DNA from: CAZPZR01 sp964591105
Lineage (GTDB): Bacteria; Bacillota; Clostridia; Lachnospirales; Lachnospiraceae
Assembly: GCA_964591105.1 (NCBI GenBank)
Contig: CAZPZR010000092.1
Location: 1 to 5,526, forward strand
Direction of reading: 5' to 3'
Length of the DNA stretch: 5,526 nt
The translations under genes were made by a program, and so were the position numbers. The notes under the pieces are model-generated. The model made no database searches, had not been told where the DNA came from, and worked only from the letters and a program-made list of their open reading frames with translations. This document shows positions 1 through 5,526 of this stretch, in pieces (the first letter of the stretch is position 1; each line of letters opens with the position of its first letter).

Positions 1-1091
1 AATCAGCTGCAAACGGAATTGATATTATTCGTATCTTTGACTGTCTGAATGACCTTCGTAACTTACAGACAGCAGTTTCAGCTGCAAATAAAGAAAAAGC
101 ACATGCACAGGTTGCACTTTCTTATACATTAGGTGATGCTTACACAATGGAATATTGGGTAGACATCGCAAAAAGAATCGAAGATATGGGTGCAGATTCT
201 ATCTGTATTAAAGATATGGCAGGTCTTCTTGTTCCATACAAAGCAACAGAATTGATCGGTGCAATGAAAGATGCAGTTGATCTTCCAATCCAGCTTCATA
301 CACACTATACATCTGGTGTTGCTTCTATGACATACTTGAAAGCAGTAGAAGCAGGGGTAGACGTAATTGATACAGCAATGTCACCATTTGCACTTGGAAC
401 AAGCCAGCCAGCAACAGAAGTTATGGTAGAAACATTCAAAGGCACACCTTATGATACAGGTTTTGATCAGAACTTACTTGCTGAAATCGCTGATTACTTC
501 CGTCCAATCCGTGACGAAGCATTAGAATCAGGACTTTTGAATCCAAAGAACCTTGGTGTAAATATCAAGACATTATTATACCAGGTACCAGGTGGTATGC
601 TTTCAAACCTTACTTCACAGCTGAACGAACAGAATGCAGCTGACAAATACTATGAAGTATTGGAAGAAGTACCAAGAGTAAGAAAAGACCTTGGAGAACC
701 ACCACTTGTAACACCATCTTCACAGATCGTTGGAACTCAGGCAGTATTTAACGTACTGATGGGAGAACGTTACAAAATGGCAACAAAAGAAACAAAAGAT
801 GTTTTAAGTGGAAAATACGGTGCAACTGTAAAACCATTTAACGAAGAAGTGAGAAAGAAAGTACTTGGTGATGATGCAGAAATCATTACATGCCGTCCAG
901 CAGATTTAATTCCAGATGAATTAGATACACTTCGCAAAGAATGTGAACAGTGGATTCAGCAGGATGAAGATGTATTGTCTTATGCATTGTTCCCACAGGT
1001 AGCAACAGATTACTTCAAATACAGAGAAGCACAGGAAACAAAGGTTGACCAGACTGTAGCAGATACAGAAAATGGAAGCTATCCAGTGTAA
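1..1091 (+). CDS. oadA: Oxaloacetate decarboxylase alpha subunit / pyruvate carboxylase subunit B-type carboxyltransferase, 3' part
   Basis: Partial gene open at the left edge: codons run in frame from position 3, giving 362 visible residues, so roughly the first 100 of a ~460-residue protein are missing. The ATG at 147 is internal, because the conserved stretch before it (NGIDIIRIFDCLND, then ALSYTLGDAYT) reads through in the same frame. The family transfers CO2 between oxaloacetate or pyruvate and carboxybiotin in the cytoplasm. Visible signatures are ICIKDMAG, with the metal-site lysine at codon 210-212, and QLHTHYTSG, with the two metal-binding histidines at 297-299 and 303-305. The conserved C-terminal carboxylase/OADA domain follows (LYQVPGGMLSNL, about 575-615). 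The protein ends at GSYPV with no biotinyl domain and no MKM biotinylation motif, so a separate biotin carrier protein is expected. The family is clear. The choice between Na+-pump decarboxylase alpha subunit and PycB/5S-type subunit cannot be made here; genes to the left would decide it. Confidence 0.93.
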   Translation, partial: SAANGIDIIRIFDCLNDLRNLQTAVSAANKEKAHAQVALSYTLGDAYTMEYWVDIAKRIEDMGADSICIKDMAGLLVPYKATELIGAMKDAVDLPIQLHTHYTSGVASMTYLKAVEAGVDVIDTAMSPFALGTSQPATEVMVETFKGTPYDTGFDQNLLAEIADYFRPIRDEALESGLLNPKNLGVNIKTLLYQVPGGMLSNLTSQLNEQNAADKYYEVLEEVPRVRKDLGEPPLVTPSSQIVGTQAVFNVLMGERYKMATKETKDVLSGKYGATVKPFNEEVRKKVLGDDAEIITCRPADLIPDELDTLRKECEQWIQQDEDVLSYALFPQVATDYFKYREAQETKVDQTVADTENGSYPV

Positions 1092-1126
1092 AATCTTATA
1101 AAAAAGAATAACGGATTAAGAATTCG

Positions 1127-1159
1127 AAAGACTTGTGGCGAAATGCCGCAAGTCTTTTT
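1127..1159 (+). terminator. Intrinsic terminator after the oadA-type gene
   Basis: A 13-bp stem pairs 1127-1139 (AAAGACTTGTGGC) with 1145-1157 (GCCGCAAGTCTTT) around the loop GAAAT. All positions are Watson-Crick except one G-U wobble. The 3' arm runs into a five-T tract at 1155-1159. It lies 35 bp past the stop codon and just before a new promoter, so it should separate the upstream unit from the rpiR operon. The T tract is short, so some read-through is possible. Confidence 0.93.
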
Positions 1160-1167
1160 AAAATTCC

Positions 1168-1196
1168 TTGAATATTCTTCTTAGACACTTTATAAT
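1168..1196 (+). promoter_or_regulatory. Sigma-A type promoter of the rpiR-led operon
   Basis: The -35 box TTGAAT (1168-1173, 4 of 6 consensus bases) and a perfect -10 box TATAAT (1191-1196) are separated by exactly 17 bp. The predicted transcription start is near 1202-1204, giving a leader of about 27 nt. The promoter begins 9 bp after the upstream terminator and is the only convincing promoter seen for the five downstream genes, which supports a single transcription unit. An 8-bp perfect palindrome (GAATATTC, 1170-1177) overlaps the -35 box and might be an operator half or core, but that is speculative. Confidence 0.88.
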
Positions 1197-1214
1197 AGAT
1201 AAGATGCTAGAGAA

Positions 1215-1220
1215 AAGGAA
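1215..1220 (+). promoter_or_regulatory. Ribosome binding site of the rpiR-family gene
   Basis: AAGGAA, with core AGGA at 1216-1219, lies 10 nt before the ATG at 1230, which supports that start for the regulator. A second, out-of-frame ATG at 1225 lies only 5 nt from the same core and could compete for initiation. Confidence 0.75.
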
Positions 1221-1229
1221 TCATATGCT

Positions 1230-2171
1230 ATGGGAAGTAAAAATGAATTGCTGAAAAAAATTGATAGTGGATATAGCAAATTTAGTAAAGGTCAGAAGAA
1301 GTTAGCTGAGTTTATTAAAGAAGACTATGATAAGGCGGCTTTCTTGACCGCAGCCAAGATGGGTGAAGAAGTTGGGGTTAGTGAATCAACAGTTGTGCGA
1401 TTTGCGATGGCACTTGGGTATGATGGCTATCCAGCTTTTCAGAAGGCACTTGGCGAGTTGGTTCGCACAAAGTTGAATTCTATTCAGAGAATGGAAGTGA
1501 CTTATGGCAGAATCAGTCAGGGGGAAATTCTCACATCTGTACTTCAGTCCGATATCGAAAAGATTAAGATGACGATGTCAATGATTGATCATGAGATGTT
1601 TGAGATGGCGGTAGATACAATCTTGAATGCAAAGCGTGTTTATGTGGTTGGAATTCGTAGCTGTGCGCCATTGGCAAATTTCCTTTCTTTTTATTTAAAT
1701 TTAATCTGTGAGAATGTAGTAGCTGTTTCGACAAACAGTTCCAGTGAAATCTTTGAACAGTTGATTCGCATTGGGGAAGACGATGTCATCATTGGTATCA
1801 GTTTCCCAAGATATTCTATGCGTACATTGAAAGCACTGGAGTTTGCAAGTAACCGAAAGGCGAAAGTAATTACGCTGACAGACAGCATTCATTCCCCAAT
1901 GAATCTGTACTCTTCCTGCAATCTGATTGCAAGAAGTGATATGGCATCCATTGTAGATTCTTTGGTTGCACCATTGAGCGTGGTGAATGCGCTGGTAGTG
2001 GCTTTGTGTATGAAAAAGCAGAATGAAGTCATAGGTACACTGGAACAATTGGAACAGATTTGGGACGAGTACCAGGTGTACAGCAAAGATGAATTGAACA
2101 TGGTAGGCGATAAGGTGGAATTGTCTACGGCTGGCCAGGTTCGACAGGTAGAAGGGAAAAAAGATGAGTAA
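1230..2171 (+). CDS. RpiR-family transcriptional regulator (HTH plus SIS domain)
   Basis: A 313-residue cytoplasmic DNA-binding regulator, a little longer than the usual ~280-290. Residues 1-77 form the RpiR-type winged HTH, with the recognition region around VGVSESTVVRFAMALGY (48-64) followed by the typical GYPAFQKAL. Residues ~135-262 form a SIS (sugar isomerase) domain: VYVVGIRSCAPLANF begins the phosphosugar-binding fold, IIGISFPRYS (187-196) is the second SIS strand/loop, and the helix IVDSLVAPLSVVNALVVAL closes it. Family members sense phosphosugars such as hexose or amino-sugar phosphates and repress or activate metabolic genes. The ligand cannot be read from sequence. The tail (about 285-313) is polar and outside the family core; its last codons contain the Shine-Dalgarno of the next gene, which starts inside this one with an 8-bp overlap. 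It is first in the operon, behind its own promoter, so autoregulation is plausible but not shown. Confidence 0.93.
   Translation: MGSKNELLKKIDSGYSKFSKGQKKLAEFIKEDYDKAAFLTAAKMGEEVGVSESTVVRFAMALGYDGYPAFQKALGELVRTKLNSIQRMEVTYGRISQGEILTSVLQSDIEKIKMTMSMIDHEMFEMAVDTILNAKRVYVVGIRSCAPLANFLSFYLNLICENVVAVSTNSSSEIFEQLIRIGEDDVIIGISFPRYSMRTLKALEFASNRKAKVITLTDSIHSPMNLYSSCNLIARSDMASIVDSLVAPLSVVNALVVALCMKKQNEVIGTLEQLEQIWDEYQVYSKDELNMVGDKVELSTAGQVRQVEGKKDE
2152..2157 (+). promoter_or_regulatory. Ribosome binding site of the flavoprotein gene, inside the rpiR-family gene
   Basis: AAGGGA lies 6 nt before the ATG at 2164, within the last codons of the upstream gene. It fixes the flavoprotein start at 2164, although the upstream stop codon ends at 2171. 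The arrangement implies translational coupling. Confidence 0.8.
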
Positions 2172-3393
2172 AGTAGTAGTTGTTGGTGGGGGAGCTGCAG
2201 GAATGTTTGCAGCAATTACCGCTGCTGAAAATGGACATCAAGTCACACTTTATGAAAAAAATGATAAGCTTGGAAAGAAGCTTTTTATCACTGGTAAGGG
2301 AAGATGTAATATTACAAATGCAAGTGATATGGAGACATTATTTGCATCCGTGGTGTCAAATGCAAAGTTTTTATACAGTAGTTTCTATGGATATACGAAC
2401 TGGGATGTAATGGATTTCTTTGAAAATCATGGTGTGCGAACAAAGATTGAACGCGGGGAACGAGTGTTCCCGGTATCTGACCATTCTTCAGATGTTATTC
2501 GTGCATTGGAAAAAGAAATGGAACGATTGCATGTTCGAGTAGTTCTGCGAACAACGGTGAAAGATGTTGTTTGTGAAGATGGACAGTTCCAATATGTATT
2601 GCTTGGAGATGGAAAGCGTGTGAGTGCAGACGCTTGTATTGTTGCAACAGGTGGACTTTCTTATAAAACAACAGGCTCTACAGGCGATGGACTGGAATTT
2701 GCGAAAAAGTTGGGACATAAGGTTACAGAATGTATGCCATCCTTAGTTCCGCTTGCTACAAAGGAACCATGGGTGCCGGAACTACAAGGGTTATCTTTGA
2801 AAAATGTAACAGCGACTGTATACGATGGCAAAAAGAAGTTGTATCAGGAATTCGGCGAGATGCTCTTTACACACTATGGTGTTAGTGGACCCCTTATTCT
2901 AAGTGCAAGCAGTTACATAGGAAAGAAATTGAAGGATCATGAACTTAAATTAGAAATTGACTTAAAACCAGCATTGACAGCAGAACAGTTGGATCATCGA
3001 GTTCTGCGTGATTTTGAGGAAAATAAAAATCGTCAGTTCAAGAATTCAATTGGGAAATTATTCCCGGCGAAGCTAATCCCAGTAATTTTGGAACTTAGCG
3101 GAATTGATCCGGAGAAAAAGGTGAATGTGATTTCACGAGAAGAGAGAAATGCATTTGTACATTTGATCAAGCATTTTGAAGTGACATTGACAGGGCTTCG
3201 TGATTATAATGAAGCGATTATTACAAAAGGTGGTGTATCCACGAAGGAGATTGATCCAGGGACAATGGAATCAAAGCTTATGAAAAACCTGTATTTCGTA
3301 GGAGAAGTTTTGGATTTAGATGCTCTGACAGGTGGATTCAATCTGCAGATCGCGTGGTCAACAGCGCGTGCTGCAGGATTAAGCATAAAATAA
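2164..3393 (+). CDS. HI0933/YhiN-family FAD-dependent oxidoreductase
   Basis: A 409-residue soluble flavoprotein, full length for the family (about 400-420). An N-terminal Rossmann dinucleotide-binding motif, VVVVGGGAAGM (4-14), is followed by the acidic strand end LYEKNDKLGKK and the family hallmark FITGKGRCNITN (41-52). Further landmarks are ATGGLSYKTTGSTGDG (161-176), the insert-domain motif GEMLFTHYGVSGP (231-243), and the C-terminal FAD motif LYFVGEVLDLDALTGGFN (376-393) followed by IAWSTARAAG. The family is widespread and its physiological reaction is unsettled. Homologues are often labelled BaiN (proposed bile-acid reductase) or aminoacetone oxidase-like, but no other bai gene is visible here, so I do not transfer that function. 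The gene overlaps the rpiR-family gene by 8 bp and is followed 24 bp later by the membrane-protein gene. The same flavoprotein near cmk and ispH in other Clostridia suggests a conserved housekeeping role, which is inference. Confidence 0.93.
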   Translation: MSKVVVVGGGAAGMFAAITAAENGHQVTLYEKNDKLGKKLFITGKGRCNITNASDMETLFASVVSNAKFLYSSFYGYTNWDVMDFFENHGVRTKIERGERVFPVSDHSSDVIRALEKEMERLHVRVVLRTTVKDVVCEDGQFQYVLLGDGKRVSADACIVATGGLSYKTTGSTGDGLEFAKKLGHKVTECMPSLVPLATKEPWVPELQGLSLKNVTATVYDGKKKLYQEFGEMLFTHYGVSGPLILSASSYIGKKLKDHELKLEIDLKPALTAEQLDHRVLRDFEENKNRQFKNSIGKLFPAKLIPVILELSGIDPEKKVNVISREERNAFVHLIKHFEVTLTGLRDYNEAIITKGGVSTKEIDPGTMESKLMKNLYFVGEVLDLDALTGGFNLQIAWSTARAAGLSIK

Positions 3394-3402
3394 GAAGGTA
3401 TT

Positions 3403-3411
3403 AAGGAGAGG
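3403..3411 (+). promoter_or_regulatory. Strong ribosome binding site of the membrane-protein gene
   Basis: AAGGAGAGG, with core AGGAG at 3404-3408, lies 9 nt from the ATG at 3418. It is the best Shine-Dalgarno in the window and supports 3418 over the in-frame ATG at 3466, which lacks one. Confidence 0.85.
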
Positions 3412-3417
3412 TTACAA

Positions 3418-4026
3418 ATGGTATCAAATTTTCAAATTAAGTATTCAGAAACAGAAGAAGTGTTAATGGACATCTGCCGTTTGAATTCTGTTTCAAAAGT
3501 TATGGTAAACCACAGACTTACAGTTGGTGTTGTTGGATTTGCCGCAGCACTTGTTTTGCTAAAAGTTTCTGATTTCTTTGTCGGAAACACACCAATGAGA
3601 GTGTTACTCTACATTGGATATTGGGTTCTTGCATTTGCAATTGGCGAAATTTTGGGTCGTACACTCGGAAAAAGTTTTGCTGCAACATCAGGAGAAGGTG
3701 AAGGAAGACAGGTGTATAAACAGAGAATTCAGAAATGGGGACAGCCATTGGAAATTAAAGTTGAATTCTATGATGATTATTTTACAACATGGGCAAAAGG
3801 TTTGCAGAAACGTAAAGTTCCATATGCAGACGTGTTGGAAATGATTGAAAGCAAGGAAACATATGCGATTATTGCGAGAAGTGATGATAGTCCACAGAAA
3901 AAGCTTTACGCATTTCCAAAAAGCGGACTTCAGAATATTAGCGAAGAGAAGTTCGAAGAATTTGTTGGAACAAAATGTGTGAATTCTAAAAAAGGATGTA
4001 AAACATACAATTATAAGCATAAATAA
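3418..4026 (+). CDS. Small two-helix membrane protein, YcxB-like
   Basis: A 202-residue protein with no assigned function. Residues 1-33 are polar. Two hydrophobic segments, about 34-56 (LTVGVVGFAAALVLLKV onward) and 60-82 (MRVLLYIGYWVLAFAIGEIL), form a likely membrane hairpin. Residues ~85-202 are soluble. Within the soluble part, VEFYDDYFTTWAKG, VPYADVLEMIESKETYAIIAR and LYAFPKSGL (about 115-171) follow the strand pattern of YcxB-like C-terminal domains (EFYDDGF ... YSDI ... ETKDYFYL ... IIPKKAL type), which are thought to be PH-like. I recognise this by pattern, not by alignment. The tail (about 185-202) is basic and carries two cysteines. There is no signal-peptide cleavage site and no catalytic motif. 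It sits 24 bp after the flavoprotein and 11 bp before cmk, so it is almost certainly co-transcribed. A role at the membrane is inferred from topology only. Confidence 0.8.
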   Translation: MVSNFQIKYSETEEVLMDICRLNSVSKVMVNHRLTVGVVGFAAALVLLKVSDFFVGNTPMRVLLYIGYWVLAFAIGEILGRTLGKSFAATSGEGEGRQVYKQRIQKWGQPLEIKVEFYDDYFTTWAKGLQKRKVPYADVLEMIESKETYAIIARSDDSPQKKLYAFPKSGLQNISEEKFEEFVGTKCVNSKKGCKTYNYKHK

Positions 4027-4031
4027 GGGAG
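4025..4031 (+). promoter_or_regulatory. Ribosome binding site of cmk, overlapping the upstream stop codon
   Basis: AAGGGAG begins within the TAA stop of the membrane-protein gene and ends 6 nt before the cmk ATG at 4038. It supports that start and suggests ribosomes may pass from one gene to the next. Confidence 0.8.
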
Positions 4032-4037
4032 AAAATC

Positions 4038-4694
4038 ATGGGATATAATGTTGCAATCGATGGACCTGCCGGCGCAGGGAAAAGCACTATTGCAAAGCTT
4101 GTTGCAAAAGAAAAAGGATATATTTATGTAGATACAGGAGCGATGTATCGTGGTTTGGCGATACATTTTCTTGAGCAGGGAATAGCAGCAGAAGATACAG
4201 AACAGATTATCGCAGCGTGTGAAGGTGCGAATGTGACAATCAAGTACGAAGATGGTGTTCAGCAGATTTATTTAAATGATAGAAATATTACATCCAGACT
4301 TCGTGAAGAAGCTGTAGGAAATATGGCTTCTAAAAGTTCTGCAATTCCGGAAGTGCGTGCAAAATTATTAGATCTTCAGCGTTCATTAGCAAAAACACAG
4401 GATGTAATTATGGATGGAAGAGATATTGGAACTTGTGTGCTTCCAGATGCAGACGTAAAAGTGTATTTGACAGCAAGCGTGGAGACACGTGCAAAACGTC
4501 GCTATGATGAACTGCAGGCAAAGGGATTGTCCTGTGATTTTGATGAAATTGCAAAAGACATTGAAGAACGCGACCATCGCGATATGACAAGAGAAACAGC
4601 TCCGTTAAAACAGGCAGAAGATGCAGTTTTAGTGGACAGCTCTGAATTGTCAATTGATGAGGTTGTAAAAGCAATTGTTGCGTTATGTAAATAA
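4038..4694 (+). CDS. cmk: Cytidylate kinase, (d)CMP kinase
   Basis: A 218-residue cytoplasmic enzyme, normal length for bacterial CMP kinase, which phosphorylates CMP and dCMP with ATP to the diphosphates. The Walker A loop is GPAGAGKST (9-17). The CMP-binding segment YVDTGAMYRG (30-39) and GRDIGTCVLPDADVKVYLTA (127-146) are family signatures, with the substrate-site arginine and aspartate in GRDIGT. The LID-type basic run RDHRDMTRETAPL (178-190) and the closing DAVLVDSSELSIDEVV are also intact, so the enzyme should be active. The CMP-specific insert (about 65-95) is present, which separates it from adenylate or UMP kinases. It lies 11 bp after the membrane-protein gene and 20 bp before ispH. 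Cmk next to ispH and/or rpsA is a recurring bacterial arrangement. CMP arises from RNA and lipid turnover and from the IspF step of the MEP pathway, so a metabolic link to ispH is plausible but inferred. Confidence 0.97.
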   Translation: MGYNVAIDGPAGAGKSTIAKLVAKEKGYIYVDTGAMYRGLAIHFLEQGIAAEDTEQIIAACEGANVTIKYEDGVQQIYLNDRNITSRLREEAVGNMASKSSAIPEVRAKLLDLQRSLAKTQDVIMDGRDIGTCVLPDADVKVYLTASVETRAKRRYDELQAKGLSCDFDEIAKDIEERDHRDMTRETAPLKQAEDAVLVDSSELSIDEVVKAIVALCK

Positions 4695-4704
4695 TGAAGT
4701 GAAT

Positions 4705-4710
4705 GAGGAA
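4705..4710 (+). promoter_or_regulatory. Ribosome binding site of ispH
   Basis: GAGGAA, with core AGGA at 4706-4709, lies 5 nt before the ATG at 4715. It rules out the upstream ATG at 4693, which meets a stop after two codons. Confidence 0.8.
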
Positions 4711-4714
4711 GTAT

Positions 4715-5526
4715 ATGAAAGTAGAACTTGCAAAAACAGCGGGCTTTTGTTTTGGGGTAAAACGTGCGGTAGATACTGTTTTCCAACAGGTAGAAAAGAA
4801 TGAAGATGAAAAAATCTATACGTATGGCCCTATTATTCATAATGAAGAAGTAATTAAAGATATGGAGAGCAAAGGTGTTCAGGTATTGAACAGTCTGGAA
4901 GAACTGAAGGCTCTGGAACATGGAGTCGTTATTATACGTTCCCACGGCGTACCAAAGTATGTTTGTGATATTCTGGATGAGAAAAAGATTCAATACGTGG
5001 ATGCGACTTGTCCATTTGTAAAGAAAATTCATAAGATTGTTTCGGAAGAAAGTGCGAAAGGCTCTCATGTGATTGTGATTGGAAGTGAAACACATCCAGA
5101 GGTTGAAGGAATCATCGGATGGGCTGGGCCAGACACAACAGTAATTCAAACAATAGAAGAAGCAGAGGCTTTTGAAATCGAAAATCCAACACAAAAAGTA
5201 TGCATTGTTGCACAGACGACATTTAATTACAATAAATTCAAAGATTTAGTTGAAATTATCCATAAAAAGGGGTATGATATAATTGTTTTAAATACGATTT
5301 GCAGTGCAACAAAAGAACGGCAAGAAGAAGCTCGTGACATTGCAAAAAGGGTGGACGCGATGATCGTTATTGGCGATAAGCGCAGTTCTAATACCCAGAA
5401 GCTATTTGAAATATGCAGGAATGCATGTAAGGATACGTACTATATACAGACACTTGGCGATTTTGATATGAATCAATTAAGGTCCGTGGAAACAGTAGGT
5501 ATTACAGCAGGGGCATCCACGCCCAA
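4715..5526 (+). CDS. ispH: 4-hydroxy-3-methylbut-2-enyl diphosphate reductase (IspH/LytB), 5' part
   Basis: Partial gene running off the right edge: 270 residues are visible with no stop. IspH is the cytoplasmic iron-sulfur enzyme that reduces HMBPP to IPP and DMAPP, the last step of the MEP isoprenoid pathway. The three cluster cysteines are present: C12 (TAGFCFGV), C99 (DATCPFV) and C196 (NTICSAT). Substrate-site residues are also in place: H42 (GPIIHN), H77 (RSHGVP), H127 and E129 (ETHPEVEG), T168/T169 (AQTT), S224-S225-N226 (RSSNT) and S268 (TAGAST). The loop before SSNT reads GDKR, where GGKN- or GGKH-type sequences are more common; this is outside the catalytic residues. Monofunctional IspH ends about 15-20 residues beyond the cut, whereas many Clostridia fuse it to ribosomal protein S1 (about 630-680 residues in total). 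The window cannot tell which applies. It is 20 bp downstream of cmk and clearly in the same operon. Confidence 0.96.
   Translation, partial: MKVELAKTAGFCFGVKRAVDTVFQQVEKNEDEKIYTYGPIIHNEEVIKDMESKGVQVLNSLEELKALEHGVVIIRSHGVPKYVCDILDEKKIQYVDATCPFVKKIHKIVSEESAKGSHVIVIGSETHPEVEGIIGWAGPDTTVIQTIEEAEAFEIENPTQKVCIVAQTTFNYNKFKDLVEIIHKKGYDIIVLNTICSATKERQEEARDIAKRVDAMIVIGDKRSSNTQKLFEICRNACKDTYYIQTLGDFDMNQLRSVETVGITAGASTP

Noticed and set aside
147..149. ATG at 147 as the start of the first gene
   Set aside because: The same frame is open and conserved back to the left edge with family motifs, so this methionine is internal and the gene is truncated by the window.
1163..1221. 7-bp inverted repeat ATTCCTT (1163-1169) and AAGGAAT (1215-1221), the second covering the ribosome binding site
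   Set aside because: The first arm is upstream of the predicted transcription start, so it is absent from the main mRNA and cannot hide the site except on read-through transcripts. A 7-bp match over this distance can occur by chance.
1691..2215. Several overlapping minus-strand open frames opposite the rpiR-family gene
   Set aside because: They are short, low-complexity in composition, and opposite a regulator with clear HTH and SIS domains. No promoter or Shine-Dalgarno supports them.
2164..3393. Naming the flavoprotein BaiN (bile-acid reductase)
   Set aside because: The label spreads through the whole HI0933 family by homology. No other bai gene is visible and the locus looks like housekeeping, so the substrate is left open.
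4012..4017. TATAAG as a possible -10 box for a cmk-specific promoter
   Set aside because: No acceptable -35 element lies 16-18 bp upstream, where the sequence is only an A-rich run. The short gene spacing already explains cmk expression.
4502..5194. A 230-codon open frame on the minus strand across cmk and ispH
   Set aside because: It lies opposite two genes with intact family motifs, its translation is Phe/Cys/Asn-rich with no recognisable domain, and it has no clear ribosome binding site. It is a shadow of the coding strand.

Overview
This is a 5.5 kb stretch of core bacterial chromosome with every gene on the + strand. The low G+C look (about 40% by eye), A-rich purine Shine-Dalgarno sites, a textbook sigma-A promoter and the gene content all suggest a Clostridia-type Firmicute. 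The best guess is a gut Lachnospiraceae: they carry a biotin-domain-less oxaloacetate decarboxylase alpha subunit, and Clostridia have the order HI0933-type flavoprotein / cmk / ispH(-rpsA). The family-level placement is inference, since there is no rRNA or marker alignment to confirm it.

Layout. (1) Positions 1-1091 hold the 3' part of a carboxyltransferase gene (oadA/pycB type) whose start lies outside the window. It ends at a strong intrinsic terminator at 1127-1159, so it appears to be the last gene of the upstream transcription unit. (2) Positions 1160-1229 are a short control region with a near-consensus promoter (TTGAAT, 17 bp, TATAAT) and a ribosome binding site. (3) From 1230 to the right edge runs one tightly packed operon: an RpiR-family SIS-domain regulator, an HI0933/YhiN-type flavoprotein overlapping it by 8 bp, a small two-helix membrane protein that looks YcxB-like, cytidylate kinase (cmk), and the first 270 codons of ispH. 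The last gene is cut by the window edge and may continue into a ribosomal protein S1 fusion, as is common in Clostridia.

How they fit together. The upstream gene belongs to biotin-dependent C3/C4 acid metabolism (oxaloacetate/pyruvate). The operon joins a phosphosugar-type regulator and a flavoenzyme of unsettled role to housekeeping functions: pyrimidine nucleotide recycling (CMP to CDP) and the last step of the MEP isoprenoid pathway. CMP is released by IspF in that pathway, so Cmk also recycles an MEP by-product; whether that explains the clustering is inference.

I see no mobile element, CRISPR array, tRNA/rRNA, frameshift or sign of horizontal transfer. Nothing points to a novel defence or biosynthetic system. 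The most open items are the membrane protein at 3418-4026 and the placement of an RpiR regulator at the head of a housekeeping operon. There is no gene-free stretch longer than 138 bp.
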